In this document: positions 35,987 to 46,339 of the stretch, piece after piece | Layout of the letters: the number at the start of each line of letters is the position of its first letter | Numbering within the stretch: position 1 is the stretch's first letter | NCBI GenBank assembly: GCA_039545275.1 | Contig: BCHS01000005.1 | Location: 949,459-1,013,458 of the forward strand | Direction: 5' to 3' | DNA length: 64,000 bases | Source of the DNA: Pseudomicrostroma phylloplanum | Lineage: Eukaryota > Basidiomycota > Exobasidiomycetes > Microstromatales | Translations under genes and position numbers: made by a program | The notes under the pieces: model-generated | What the model saw: the letters and a program-made list of their open reading frames with translations, nothing else | The model's database searches: none | What the model was told of the DNA's origin: nothing

Positions 35987-37027
35987 ATGACAGTCGTACC
36001 ACCCAACTCTGAAGCTCGCGTCGCCCTCGGAGAGGCAGCCGACCGCAAGAAGCCCTCTCAAGGCCGCGTTGTTGTCACCGGCGGAAGCGGCAAGCTGGGC
36101 CGGGCAACTGTGCAGCACCTGTCAGATGCAGGATACGAGGTGATCAACTTTGACACCCGGAGGCCACCGGGAGCCTCTGAAGATGGCAAGACGGGGCTGA
36201 ATGGAGCATACCGTCTTGTGGAGGTCGAGCTTTCTGATATGGGCCAGGTGCTTGAGGCGCTACTCGAGACCGACATGGCCTACTCTGGAGTAGACGCCAT
36301 CGTCCACTTGGCTGCTATGCCCTCCCCTGGTCAGAGTGCATCGTCAAAGCAGTTCATGAACAATGTTTCTAGTACCTACAAGTGAGTAGCGCATACAGCG
36401 CGAGTAGAGTGTCAAGGACACACGCGCTCATGCTCATTTGTTGACCTTCCTACCGATTTCTCTCACAGCATCCTGGAGGCTGCTCGCAAGCTCAAGATCA
36501 CCAACGTCGTCCTTGCCTCATCCGAGACGCTCATCGGAATCCCGCTGCTGGAGCATCCGAGCAAACTTCCCATCACCGAGGAGACAACGCGAGCTCCACA
36601 CAGTGCCTACTCTCTGGGTAAGCTGATGGGTGAACATCTGGCAGATCAGTACGCCGTTTGGTGTCCCGAGTCAAAGTACATGTCTCTGCGTTTCAGCAAT
36701 GTCATGCTCGAGTCAGAGTACGCCGGCTTCGAGGACTGGCAGAAGGACCCTGCGCTGCGATACTGGAACTGTTGGGGTTACATCGATGCCCGCGATGGAG
36801 CTAGTGCAATCCATGCTGCGCTGGTCAAGAAGACGACCGGTCACCATCAGTATCTAGTGGCAAATAACAATACCTGCATGAGGATGCACAACAAGGACCT
36901 TATAGAGGCTACTTTCCCCAACACGCCTTACGAGCCGGTCAACAAGGATGACCCAAATGAGACTCTCTTGTGCATACAGAAGGCCACCACGGAACTCAAT
37001 TGGACTCCTAAGCACGATTGGAAGTGA
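35987..37027 (+). CDS. NAD(P)-dependent epimerase/dehydratase (extended SDR)
   Basis: Two exons (35987-36381 and 36469-37027) encode 317 aa; the intron has a GTGAGT donor and a TCTCACAG acceptor. The N-terminal Rossmann fold has VVVTGGSGKLGRATVQHL (TGGxGxxG), then the acidic residue in VINFDTRR, and VDAIVHLAAMPSP. The catalytic pair is in SAYSLGKLMGEH (YxxxK). The C-terminal half has WNCWGYIDARDGASAIHAAL and ends LNWTPKHDWK. This is an intact sugar-nucleotide-epimerase-type extended SDR. The true substrate cannot be told from sequence. The last codons and stop are copied twice more in the 3' flank. Confidence 0.88.
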
Positions 37028-37230
37028 ATTGGGGGAGGGGAGGCTTGTCGCAGCATCAGGACAATGTATCTGTCCCAGTACGGCTGGACACCCAAGCATG
37101 ATTGGAAGTGAGGGGGGGGGAGGCTTGTCGCAGCATCAGGACAATGTATCTGTCCCAGCACGGCTAGAGACCCAAGTACGATTGGAAGTGAGGGAGGGAG
37201 GCTTGTCGCAGCATCGGGACAGAGTATGGT
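37007..37230 (+). repeat. ~80-84-bp tandem repeat that starts inside the SDR gene's last codons
   Basis: The unit begins at CC(T/C)AAG(C/T)A(C/T)GATTGGAAGTGA and continues through a G-run, GAGGCTTGTCGCAGCATC and GTATCTGTCCCAG. Copies start at 37007, 37091 and 37171; the third is partial. The first copy contains the true stop codon of the SDR gene, so each later copy repeats its final KHDWK-stop-like sequence. Confidence 0.9.
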
Positions 37231-37459
37231 GGTCTGCGTGGAAGTTGGGAATGCATTGCAATGCCATGGCCCGCTTAGTCAGCAAGCGCCTTTCCTTTGA
37301 GATTCGAAGTCCGCGTCTCGGCCAAAATTTGAGTGCTTCCTTCCTGGTTGGTGAGATTTTGCAGTGGCCCCTTCGTCCGAGTATTCCTTTGCTGCACTAC
37401 CACCTCGTCCCTTTACATCCCACACTCCACACTGAGCTCCTACCTGTACCCTCACTACG
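37231..37459. promoter_or_regulatory. Short region upstream of Rpf2-like gene
   Basis: About 230 bp between the repeat and the ATG. It is C/T-rich towards the start codon, as is common in fungal leaders. No clear TATA box is seen. Confidence 0.4.
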
Positions 37460-38884
37460 ATGCTCGCCATCAAGAAGCCACGCAATGCTCGCTCCAAGCG
37501 GGCCATGGACAAGCGCCAGCCCCAACTCAACGAAGGCGTAAAGTCGGCTTTGATTGTGAATGCGAGCCACTCCTCTGCCCTCGTCTCCAAAGCGATCCAC
37601 CAGCTCTCCACCCTCAAGAAGCCTCATGCCATCCCTTTCACAAAGAAGAAGTCCAACGATGTCAACCCCTTTGTGGATAGCGGTAGCATCGAATTCTGGT
37701 GCGCAAAGAACGATACACCGCTTATGCTCGTGGGCGATTCGAGGAAGAAGAGGAAGGATAACCTGACGTGGATCAGGCTGTTCGATGGGAGGGTGTTGGA
37801 CATGCTGGAGATGGGCATTGACAGTATGAAGGGCGTAGAAGAATTCAAGGTGCGTAGCAGAGGGAACCCATGGAGATGAAGCATCCGGGCGAACGACTCA
37901 TCTCACCCAACCTGCTCCTGATGTCTCCGCACACTCCCCCTTCAGCCACCCACACTTCCCGACATCGGATCTCGTCCGCTGTTCCAATTCAGCGGTCCTC
38001 AATTCTCGGCCGATGCAGCGTCGCTCTACCCGGCCCATGCACACCTCAAGTCTCTCCTCCTGGACTTTTACCGAGGAGAGGAGGTGCTTGAGAATGGAAT
38101 CCCAACTGGTGGTAGCGTGGCCTTGCAGAACGGCCTACAATTCGTCATCAGCGTCACAGCAGGTCCCGTGGATGAGCAGACTGGCGGCGCTGGCAGCTCG
38201 ACAGGACAGGGCACTTCACTGGCAGATCTCTACGCAGCAGGCGCTGCCTCTTCGAGCACGAATGGCATCGGCTCTTCCACCTCTCCTTCCATCGACACCT
38301 CGGCCTCGGGTGCCAAGATCTACTTCCGCACCTACTCTCTGGTAGTACCACCCAAGACACCCGCTCGTGCCATCCCAAGCAGCTTCGAGCTGCACGAGTG
38401 CGGGCCCGCCTTTGATTTCACGCTTCGCAGACGCCAGGCGGCAGATGCTACGCTGCTGTCGCACTCGCTGAAGAGGGGTAAGACACAAGCAGAGAAGAAC
38501 CGCCAGGGCAAGAGCGATACGTACAAGAAGAACATCGAGACGGACGAAATGGGAGACATGGTCGGTAGGATCCATGTTGGCAAGCAGGACTTGACCAATC
38601 TACAGACGAGGAAGATGAAGGGTCTCAAGGCAGGCAAGGACGAGGGAGACGACGAGGATGACAGCGACGAGGAGCTGGAAGCTTTGTCGGGAGACGACGA
38701 TGACGAAGAGGATGCGTACATGGGTCTCGGTGACGATAGCGATGAGGAGGACGAAGAGGAGGACGACAACGAAGAGTTGGAGATGGAACAACTAGCTGCA
38801 GAGTCTGTCGATGAAGCCGATGAGCCGGCTGAGGCTGCACCGAAGGGCGCGACAAATGGCAAGAAGAGGGGAAGGAAGGCCTGA
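37460..38884 (+). CDS. RPF2: Ribosome production factor 2 homologue (Brix domain)
   Basis: Two exons (37460-37849 and 37946-38884) give 442 aa. Rpf2, with Rrs1, recruits the 5S RNP into pre-60S ribosomes in the nucleolus. The start MLAIKKPRNARSKRAMDKRQ and HQLSTLKKPHAIPFTKKKS fit the family. The Brix domain continues with FWCAKNDTPLMLVGDSRKKR, LDMLEMGIDSMKGVEEFK, the exon-2 start PPTLPDIGSRPLFQFSGPQF, and FRTYSLVVPPKT. ELHECGPAFDFTLRR is highly conserved. The C-terminus has VGRIHVGKQDLTNLQTRKMK and an acidic Asp/Glu tail ending with a basic KKRGRKA. A ~30-residue Ser/Gly-rich insertion interrupts the Brix domain. Confidence 0.94.
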
Positions 38885-39375
38885 AACAAGGCTTCACCCA
38901 ATGCATATGCTTCTCATCTGCCACTCCAACGTGAAATGATGGCGTGGTCTGTCGCTGCTGCTCACCGCCCCTCCCTCCGCTCGCGTGGCGCTCTTTCCGC
39001 CTCTGATCCTCCACGCTCGGCCGCCCGCTTCCCCTTGAAGCCATACTTCCTGCCCACATCTTCCAACTACCTTCACGTCGACCTCGACCCTTCCCTTGCA
39101 CAACGGAATCACCACTGCCCCTTCCTCTGTCCATCCTCCTCGACCTCCCCGGCTCCGCCGCTCGCGATAATCAGCCCTTCAGCTCGGCCTCTTATCACTG
39201 AGTGTGTGCAACTACGGGGGATCCATACAGCCTGTTGGATCCACCCTTGACAGTCGTCGTAGACGAAAGCGCTCTATAAATTGTATTGCTTACCACTCCC
39301 TGCATCTGTTCACTTCCTCGCCTTGCCTCGTCCTCACGCTCTGTGCTACCCTGCCGTGCTCCGCCCTTCTCGACG
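38885..39375 (+). promoter_or_regulatory. Rpf2-Prp4 intergenic region with a TATA-like box
   Basis: A TATAAA hexamer (39275-39280, in gctctataaattg) lies about 95 bp upstream of the Prp4 ATG. This is a sensible core-promoter distance for a fungal gene. The rest is C/T-rich. Confidence 0.5.
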
Positions 39376-41881
39376 ATGTCTCGCCCATACCGGTCAGACG
39401 CTCAGCCTCCCAAGAGACCATACCCAGGGGACTCGCGTCGTCCAGAGGAGAGCTATCGCAATGGCTCTGCAAGACCAGCACCCTACCCGGCGGAAGGGCG
39501 TCATAAGCAAGGCCAGGGGTCATACGAACAGTACGATGGACCTTCAAGAGGTGATCGAGAGGCTGCGCGTCAGAAGCGAAGGCGCGGAGGGCCAGACGAT
39601 GAATACGGATCGACTTCAGCTCAGCATCGGGACAGTAGTTCCTACGACGCTGCCGAAGCGACTGGCCGATCAGGCGAAAGAGAAAGGTCTGATGCCTCTG
39701 CCTTCAACGCTTCTTCGTCCCGACCTCGCCATGGCATAGACTCGGATTCCAATCCACTCGGTAGCGCAGAGGTCGGCAGAGACGATACAGGCGATTTGAG
39801 CTTCGATCTGGAAGACGAGGAGACAGAGCAGAGGCGTATCGAAGAGCAAAGGCGGAGAAGAAAAGAGCTCATGGAGAGATACAAGGACCTTGAGAGCAAT
39901 GAGCCCACATCTGCAACGTCTCAAGGCCCTGATGGTGGTACAAAGGGGGAGGAATCTGCTCTCTCGACAGGTGAGAAAATGGAGAGCGGCCCTTCAGATC
40001 ACTTACACACAGGCTAACCAATTTATCACTCCTTTTCCCACAGCGAATACCTCCAGAGCTCGCACTAGATCGCCCTCCTTGGAGCCCGCCGCTCCGTCCG
40101 GCAAGGATGCAGACTTTGATCTGTCAAAGAACGGTCAAAGAGAGATCCAGGGCGCTCCCGAGATTGGCAGACCTACAAGCCACGACGATGTATCAGCTGC
40201 TGATTACGACCCCGTTGCAGATCGCAAGAGAGATGGGGAGAGAGAGACCCGCCGCTTGCAAAATCCCGCCGTTTCGACGTCGGCGCAGGGTCTCGCAGAG
40301 GGTGTGGGTGAGCCCGCGACCAGACTGGCCGCGAAGCCGGTCAATCAGGTCGAATCGGAATCAGAGTACGAAGAGGTAGAAGTAGACGACGAGGAAGATG
40401 ACGATGATATGTTCGCCGTCAGCAGCGAGGCCAAGAAGAAGAAGGTTGTCCGCATCAAGAAGAGCAAAGCGAGCAATGGGCAAGCAGTGAGTGGCGGAGC
40501 TACCCACAACAACAGTCAGAGTACACGAATTTTGAGCAGACTGCTGACTTTGCCTTCTACTGATCAGGTTGCCGCTACGCGGTCCGACGTCACTTTACCC
40601 TCGCATGGCGGTCTGACAGACAACTGGGACGACTCAGAAGGCTACTACCGCATCGTGCTCGGCGAAAAAATCGGACCAAGCGGACGCTTCCATGTCTTTG
40701 CGAACCTGGGCAAGGGTATGTTTAGTGAAGTCGTCCGCGCCAAAGATCTTGGCGAAGATGGCAAGGGCACTGGAGACAAGGAGGTAGCTATCAAGATTGT
40801 CAGAAGCCAGGAGACAATGTAAGTCGAGGGAAACATAGCATCCACTCTGCATAGCGGCTGACCTGGTTTGTTTTCGCTTGTCCAGGTACAAGGCCGGCCT
40901 GAAGGAGATCGGCATCCTCAAGAAGCTCAGCGGCCTAGACCCAGAGGACAAGCGCCATGTCGTGCGCCTCATCTCTCATTTCGAGCACAGGGGACATCTT
41001 TGTATGGTATTCGAGTCATTGAGGTACGTAAGAGGAGCGGGTGTGTGAGCGTAAGCTTGGCTGACAGCGAGGTGGTGACCTGCATCCCCCCCTACACCCG
41101 CAGCATGAACCTCAGAGAAGTTGTCAAGCGCTTCGGAAAGGATGTCGGGCTCAATTTGCGTGCTGTCCGTGCATATGCTCACCAGATGTTCCTCTCATTG
41201 GCTCTGATGAAGAAGGCTGAAGTGATGCATGCCGATATCAAGCCAGACAACATTCTGGTCAACGAAGCCAAGACGATGCTCAAGATTTGCGACCTAGGAT
41301 CCGCGTCAGATCTGACCGAGATGGAGATCACCCCGTACCTGGTCTCCCGGTTCTATCGAGCGCCCGAAATCATCTTGGGCCAGCCGTACGACTGCTCATT
41401 GGATATGTGGTCCATTGGTTGCACGCTGTACGAGCTCTACACGGGCAAGATCCTCTTTCCCGGTCGGAGTAACAACCAGATGCTGCTCTTGATGCAAGAA
41501 CTCAAGGGGAGGTTTACCACTCGGCAAATCAAGAAAGGAAAGTTTGCCGGCCAGCACTTCGACGAGTCAAACGCCTTTCTAAGTCGTGAGACGGACAAAA
41601 ACACTGGGAATGTGAGTAATGTCAGCATGGAGTGGCGGGTGATGCAGTCCGCTGACAGGTCACTTTTTCTACAGGAGACCATTCGCAAGGTAGTCCTGTC
41701 GACGACGTCGAGCAACGACCTTCGGTCCCGTCTCCTGCCCTCCTCTGTCGTCAGAGGTCTCACTGAAGACGAAGTACGCTTGACACAACATTTTGTGGAT
41801 CTCCTCAATAAGACGCTGGAGCTGGATCCTGCTCGGAGGATCACGCCCAACGAAGCGCTGAAGCATGCGTTCTTGAACTGA
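39376..41881 (+). CDS. PRP4: Serine/threonine kinase Prp4 (pre-mRNA splicing)
   Basis: Six inferred exons (39376-39970, 40044-40486, 40568-40818, 40886-41023, 41104-41611, 41675-41881) give 713 aa. Prp4 kinase phosphorylates Prp1/Prp6-type proteins during spliceosome activation. Residues 1-380 are charged and RS-like, typical of Prp4. The kinase domain has the Gly loop LGKGMFSEVVRAKD, the lysine in VAIKIV, the catalytic loop HADIKPDNILVN (HAD instead of HRD, as in Prp4), DLGSAS, and the activation segment TPYLVSRFYRAPEI. Two introns (40487-40567 and 41612-41674) are multiples of three without stops, so they could be mistaken for coding sequence. They have GTGAGT donors and would insert non-family sequence. 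DLG replaces the usual DFG. Confidence 0.92.
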
Positions 41882-42166
41882 AGAGACGACTGCATGATCG
41901 TGTTGGCGACAGGGTACTTTCTCGAGTTGCACTAAAATACAATCGCCAGCTCTACTGTCATCCTGTTCTTGCCTGTCTTACGCGTGAGAGGGGGTTAGGA
42001 GTTGCCCGGATGCTTGCTCTGTGTGGAGTGGCCCGGAGTCTGAATTTCTTTCCGCCTTCCGCTTTTCGAGGAATCCTCACTTCTTCTCGCTTCCGGCTGC
42101 GCCAGAGTGGGTAGCCTCACCTCCTGTTCATTCCACCCCGTCCCGAGCATCGCAAGCGTCAGAGTG
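41882..42166. other. Short intergenic region between PRP4 and TFB-like genes
   Basis: 285 bp holding the Prp4 terminator region and the promoter of the next gene. No distinct motif is seen. Confidence 0.4.
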
Positions 42167-44094
42167 ATGTTGCGAAGAGAAGTGACATCGGCGCTGCGGC
42201 GGCTGGCTGTAGCAGCAGTCGTCCAACCGGCGCCAGCCACGGCGGCACAAGCTTCATCTTCTAGATACCCACTCCTTGCCCATGACACTCCCTCCCACTT
42301 TCCTGCATCGCGTTACGCCTCCTCCTCTGCTGCTGCCTCCTCCTCGTCTGCCGCTACTGCCAGCCTCGACGATGCAAAAGACGCCTCGGGGCCGTCCGAG
42401 ATAGACGGCTCCGAGACCTCCAAGAAGCCTCGAAAGCGTCGTGTACCCTTGACCGGTCCCCGAGCTGCAGCCTTTGCCGCCAGGCAAGAAGCTGCCGCAA
42501 AGCTTGCCGTTCAGCAAGAGACCGAAGCCCGACGGCAAAAGATCATCGATGCCACACCTCCGCCGCCATACAAGCTGCGCTCCAGCGCAAGGGCCAGCGG
42601 CCCGTCAGACGTGCCGATGTACGCCAGATCAGATGAAGACCAGGCCAAGGTCCCGGCCGAGCACTACTGGTCTCACTTGGCTGACCCAGCACTGTGGCAC
42701 CGGTCTTCCCTCAACAAAGACAAGCCGGGATTCCTGGGGAGACATCGGTACTTCCTCTCGAATCGAAAGAGCGTCAAAGAGCTCGTGGACTCCATCGGTC
42801 TGGAGGACATCTCGCAGCAGAATGGTGGGGAAAAGGTCACGGTGGTGGAGGCGTTTGCAGGAGCTGGAACAATCACCTCGGAGCTGCTCAAGCGTAAAGA
42901 AGTGGGCACAGTGGTTGCACTAGAACAGGAAACCACCTATCTGCCGTGGCTCGAGAGCCTTGCGAACGATGCCACCGTAGCAGATACAGCTGGGGTCTCG
43001 GCCAAGGACAAGTTGAAGGTGCTGGATCGCACTGGCTTCAATTGGGTGACGTACGAGATGATGGACGAGCAAGGGATGTTGTCTCACCTCAAGCCAGTAG
43101 ATGACAAGACAACCAGGGAGGCTACCAGCCTCGCCCCGCTGGTCTTCATCGCACAATTACCCAACAGTGTCCATGGAGACCAGCTTCTGGCTCAGTTGGC
43201 AGCAGCTGCATCTGTCGGCCAGTGGCTCTTCAAGTATGGCAAAGTCAAAGTGGTGTTCATCTGCCCGGAAGTTATGACCAAGGTGAGTTGGATAGAGAAT
43301 CCGGTTTGTGAATGCGACAGCGGAGGAGGGTTCTGAGCTGACGACGTCTTGCTCCTTCGCATACCCAGCGCTTCACTGCAACAGCTGGGGACATGTCCCG
43401 TTCTCGTTTGGGAACAGTCGTGTCGATCCTTCACGAGGCCAAAGTCTTGCTTTCGCACGAGCCGCATTTTCTGCCTCAGCCAAATCACGTCTTTCCCCCA
43501 AATGTTGGACCGGGCAAGAGATCACTGGCGGTGACCGCCATCCCAAACGAGCAGTACGGAAGTGCACAGTCGTTTGCAGACCTGTGTGCGTTTGAGCTCG
43601 TACCGAGGGACGCGCGCATCCTAGCCTGGAGAATGGCCAGGGGTATCCAAGAGGATGCAGAAGACGTCGCAACAGCTCTACGCTCAGAAGACGTGCCTGG
43701 CCTTACAGGCGACGAGTACGAGTCGCTCGAGTATCTACTACGGAATCTCTTCGTGGCCCGCACGCGAGACGTCCAGTCCATTTTGGAAAAGACGTACCCT
43801 GGCTCTTCCTCCATCCTCAAGAAACTCACGCCCGAGGCCGTCGAGGCTGCTTCCGCTCGCAGTGGCCTCAAGTTGGTCCCCGTAGCGGGCGAGACGCGCA
43901 TCAACGACCTGACCAATGCCCAATGGGTCTCTCTTGCCCAGATCTTCGAGCGATGGCCCTTCAGGCCCCCTCATCTGTTCGAGCGGATCAACGAAGGAGC
44001 AGGCCTCACAGAAAGAGAGAGAGTCAAATACAAGTCAAAGGCCAAAGTGGACACTGCTACGACAATGGGGTTAGAAGAAGACGAAGCAGAGTAG
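42167..44094 (+). CDS. Mitochondrial transcription factor Mtf1/TFB-like (rRNA dimethyladenosine transferase family)
   Basis: Two exons (42167-43282 and 43369-44094) encode 613 aa. An Arg/Ala-rich start, MLRREVTSALRRLAVAAVV, looks like a mitochondrial presequence. After a Ser/Lys-rich linker comes the SAM-binding fold: VVEAFAGAGTITSELLK, then an acidic strand end VVALEQ, and later FIAQLPNSVHGDQLL and VFICPEVMTKRFTAT. This is the KsgA/Dim1 fold used by Mtf1 for mitochondrial promoter recognition and by TFB1M for rRNA methylation. The motif-IV-like loop reads QLPN rather than NLPY. That may mean a transcription-factor role without methylation, but this is inference. The protein is longer than yeast Mtf1. 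It is convergent with the prenyltransferase. Confidence 0.78.
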
Positions 44095-44301
44095 CGGAAT
44101 TGGGAGATACCCATGTAGCGGGTCTGTATCCTGTGGCCGATCACGTCAGATGAGTTCAGATTCGCGAAATGGCCGATGCCTTGCAACTACGCGGTGGACT
44201 CTGCGCCAAATACGCAAGGATTGAGATATCTGCGCAAAGACAAGCACTACGATCAGATCAAGTACATTCGCGATACCGTCAATCGGCGGCAGATCGTTCA
44301 C

Positions 44302-45810
44302 TCACATAGACAATTCAAAGCTTCCGTCGTCCTTGCGACCCAGGCACAGATACGTCTGACGACCTTTGCTGCTGCCAAGCGAGGCTCCAGGATAACAGTC
44401 CTCGAGCAATTCGGGGAATAGACCAGCGTCGCTAGTCGTAGCTTCACTGGAAAAGGAGTGGATCAAATCGTCCACCGCTCGAGCGATAGTCAGATCATCT
44501 TTACACCAGTGGCGGACCGGTATGTAGAGCTTGGCGGTTGGAAGCTCTGCACCCTGAAAGAAACTGTAGTAGATGAGGCAGCTTGCTGTAGATGCTTCGA
44601 GGTCTCTTGACGGCCCTGAATCTGCAGACATTTCAAGGGGGTTTATCTTCATGAGGGCTATCCAACATCGACGAAGCGGTTCGATCCAAGGGGAGCGGCA
44701 GATTCGACCGCCGAGGGACAGATGGCGCAGAATCTGTGAAGAAGTAGATGAGAAAGACAGGCAACGTTAGCTCTAGACTGTCATCCCTCAAGCATTTGTA
44801 CCATCTCTTCGCATATCATATAATCCACCTCTTCAAATTCTGACGTCGGAAATCTGAAGTAGATCCTGTGTACAGAAAGTGGAAATCGGGGTCAGTCGTG
44901 GCTGTGAACAGCATCGTGAAACATGTATGGACACAGGACACTGACTTGAGTCGTGCTGCTTGAGTTTCTGCGATTGCATCTGTACTCAGAATGATCGCTT
45001 CCGGCCGTACAGACTCTGGCAGTCCTTCGTCAGTGACATATGGTTCACCTCGCACATATTGACGGACGGCATCCAGTGCTCGGCAGTCCAGGTCGTTGTC
45101 GATGAGCGCATTGTGAATAAGGTCGAATGAGCTGCAAAGCGATATGCGACTACGTAGAAGGGGCACCAGATAGCCCTTCACCATGATGTCGCCGTTCTGT
45201 AGCAGGTCGAAACCGAAGAATATTTGAGATTTTGGGACTGAGCGCATTGGCATTGCGGCTGCCTCGCCCTCGGACAAGCGGCAAAGGGTGGTCGAGGCCA
45301 TAAGCTTCCGGAAGAGAGCAAAGTCGGCCATCCCTTTGCTCTCTAGTGTAGTCATCAAACGCATCGATGCGGCCATGTTTAGGCCTAGAGATCTCGTCAT
45401 CTCATCTTTGCTGCTGATGGCTTCTATTGAGAAGCGGACACATGGTTTGCGTCGGCCGAACACCATGCTCAACTCGATTGGCGTATGATCTGCAGAGTCA
45501 AGGCAAATGAGCCAATAGTCAGTGCAATGGTAATTGTCGGAAGCCTGCTCCTCGGGTCTGGTTCCTCACCGTCGCACATGAACGACTCAAAAGTGGGGGT
45601 CCTCCTTCCTTCTGTGTCGAGCGAAGGAGCCGCGCCCATTGCTGGCCAAATCGCTTGATTCACGAACTCACAGACCTCGGCAACCACGTCCGCAGGGTAT
45701 CCTGCAAAGCGCAGTAAGCGCGAGAGCGGCTTGGTGATGATCTGAAGCCAGTACGAGCCGGTCTTCGTTGACTGTATGGTAGCTTGCGGCTGGCTTTGTC
45801 GGTGAGCCAT
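44302..45810 (-). CDS. DMATS-type aromatic prenyltransferase
   Basis: Four exons (45810-45570, 45489-44946, 44865-44802, 44733-44302) give 426 aa, the normal length for the family. These enzymes transfer a dimethylallyl or similar prenyl group to an indole or other aromatic acceptor in fungal secondary metabolism. Visible landmarks: SYWLQIITKPLSRLLRFAGY near the N-terminus; the acceptor-binding Glu in DDHTPIELS (~80-88); VRFSIEAIS; the diphosphate-binding KGY in DIMVKGYLVP; RLKIYFR; HLSLGGRI; KLYIPVRHWCKDDLTIAR; and a final TYLCLGRK. The tryptophan in VRHW replaces a more common Tyr. The 64-nt third exon uses a GTACAA donor, which is weaker but is required because the frame otherwise hits a stop. 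An alternative upstream ATG at 45909 would add 33 residues. The gene appears intact. Confidence 0.87.
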
Positions 45811-46339
45811 GATGCTAGCACAAGGGAGGGCTAACAGAGGACGAGGAAGCTTCGAAGATGCACCACTACCGACAAAGGACACGAGCAGACGAAGAGTCCT
45901 GGCAGCCATGATGTGGGTGGGGATGTCTAGCAAACGACGGCGTGGCGGGCGGAGGGGAGGTAAGGGGCAAGGCACGAACGACCGGAAGTTTTGAACGTCG
46001 TCGGCCTCCGGCATTTGCTGCGGCCCCACAAGAAATTCCCAGACCCCAGGTTTGAGGCCCTGAGACAAGGGCTACAAATTGCGGGCCAGCTCACCTCGTC
46101 GGCAGTTCACACGTACATTGGCTCTTGTTGCGCAGGCAAAGGAGCAACCCAAACGAGGCTCAGCTCCGCGCTGCACGGCCCATCAGCATGAACAATGATC
46201 CGATGGCGAGAACGTTGCAGCAATCAGGCCTATGGTCCCACTGGCTCTTGGCACGTGGCCGTATCGCTTCAATCGTGCATGCTCTCTCGCTTGGGTTTCA
46301 CATGAAATTTAGAAGTGACAGTCTGGATGCAAGGGTCCC
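45811..46339. promoter_or_regulatory. Region between the dioxygenase stop and the prenyltransferase start
   Basis: 529 bp between two minus-strand genes. It holds the prenyltransferase promoter and an alternative upstream ATG (45909). No clear TATA box is seen. Confidence 0.45.

Noticed and set aside
37041..37230. A second short SDR gene copy after the epimerase
   Set aside because: Only the last few codons and the 3' flank are repeated, with no upstream coding part.
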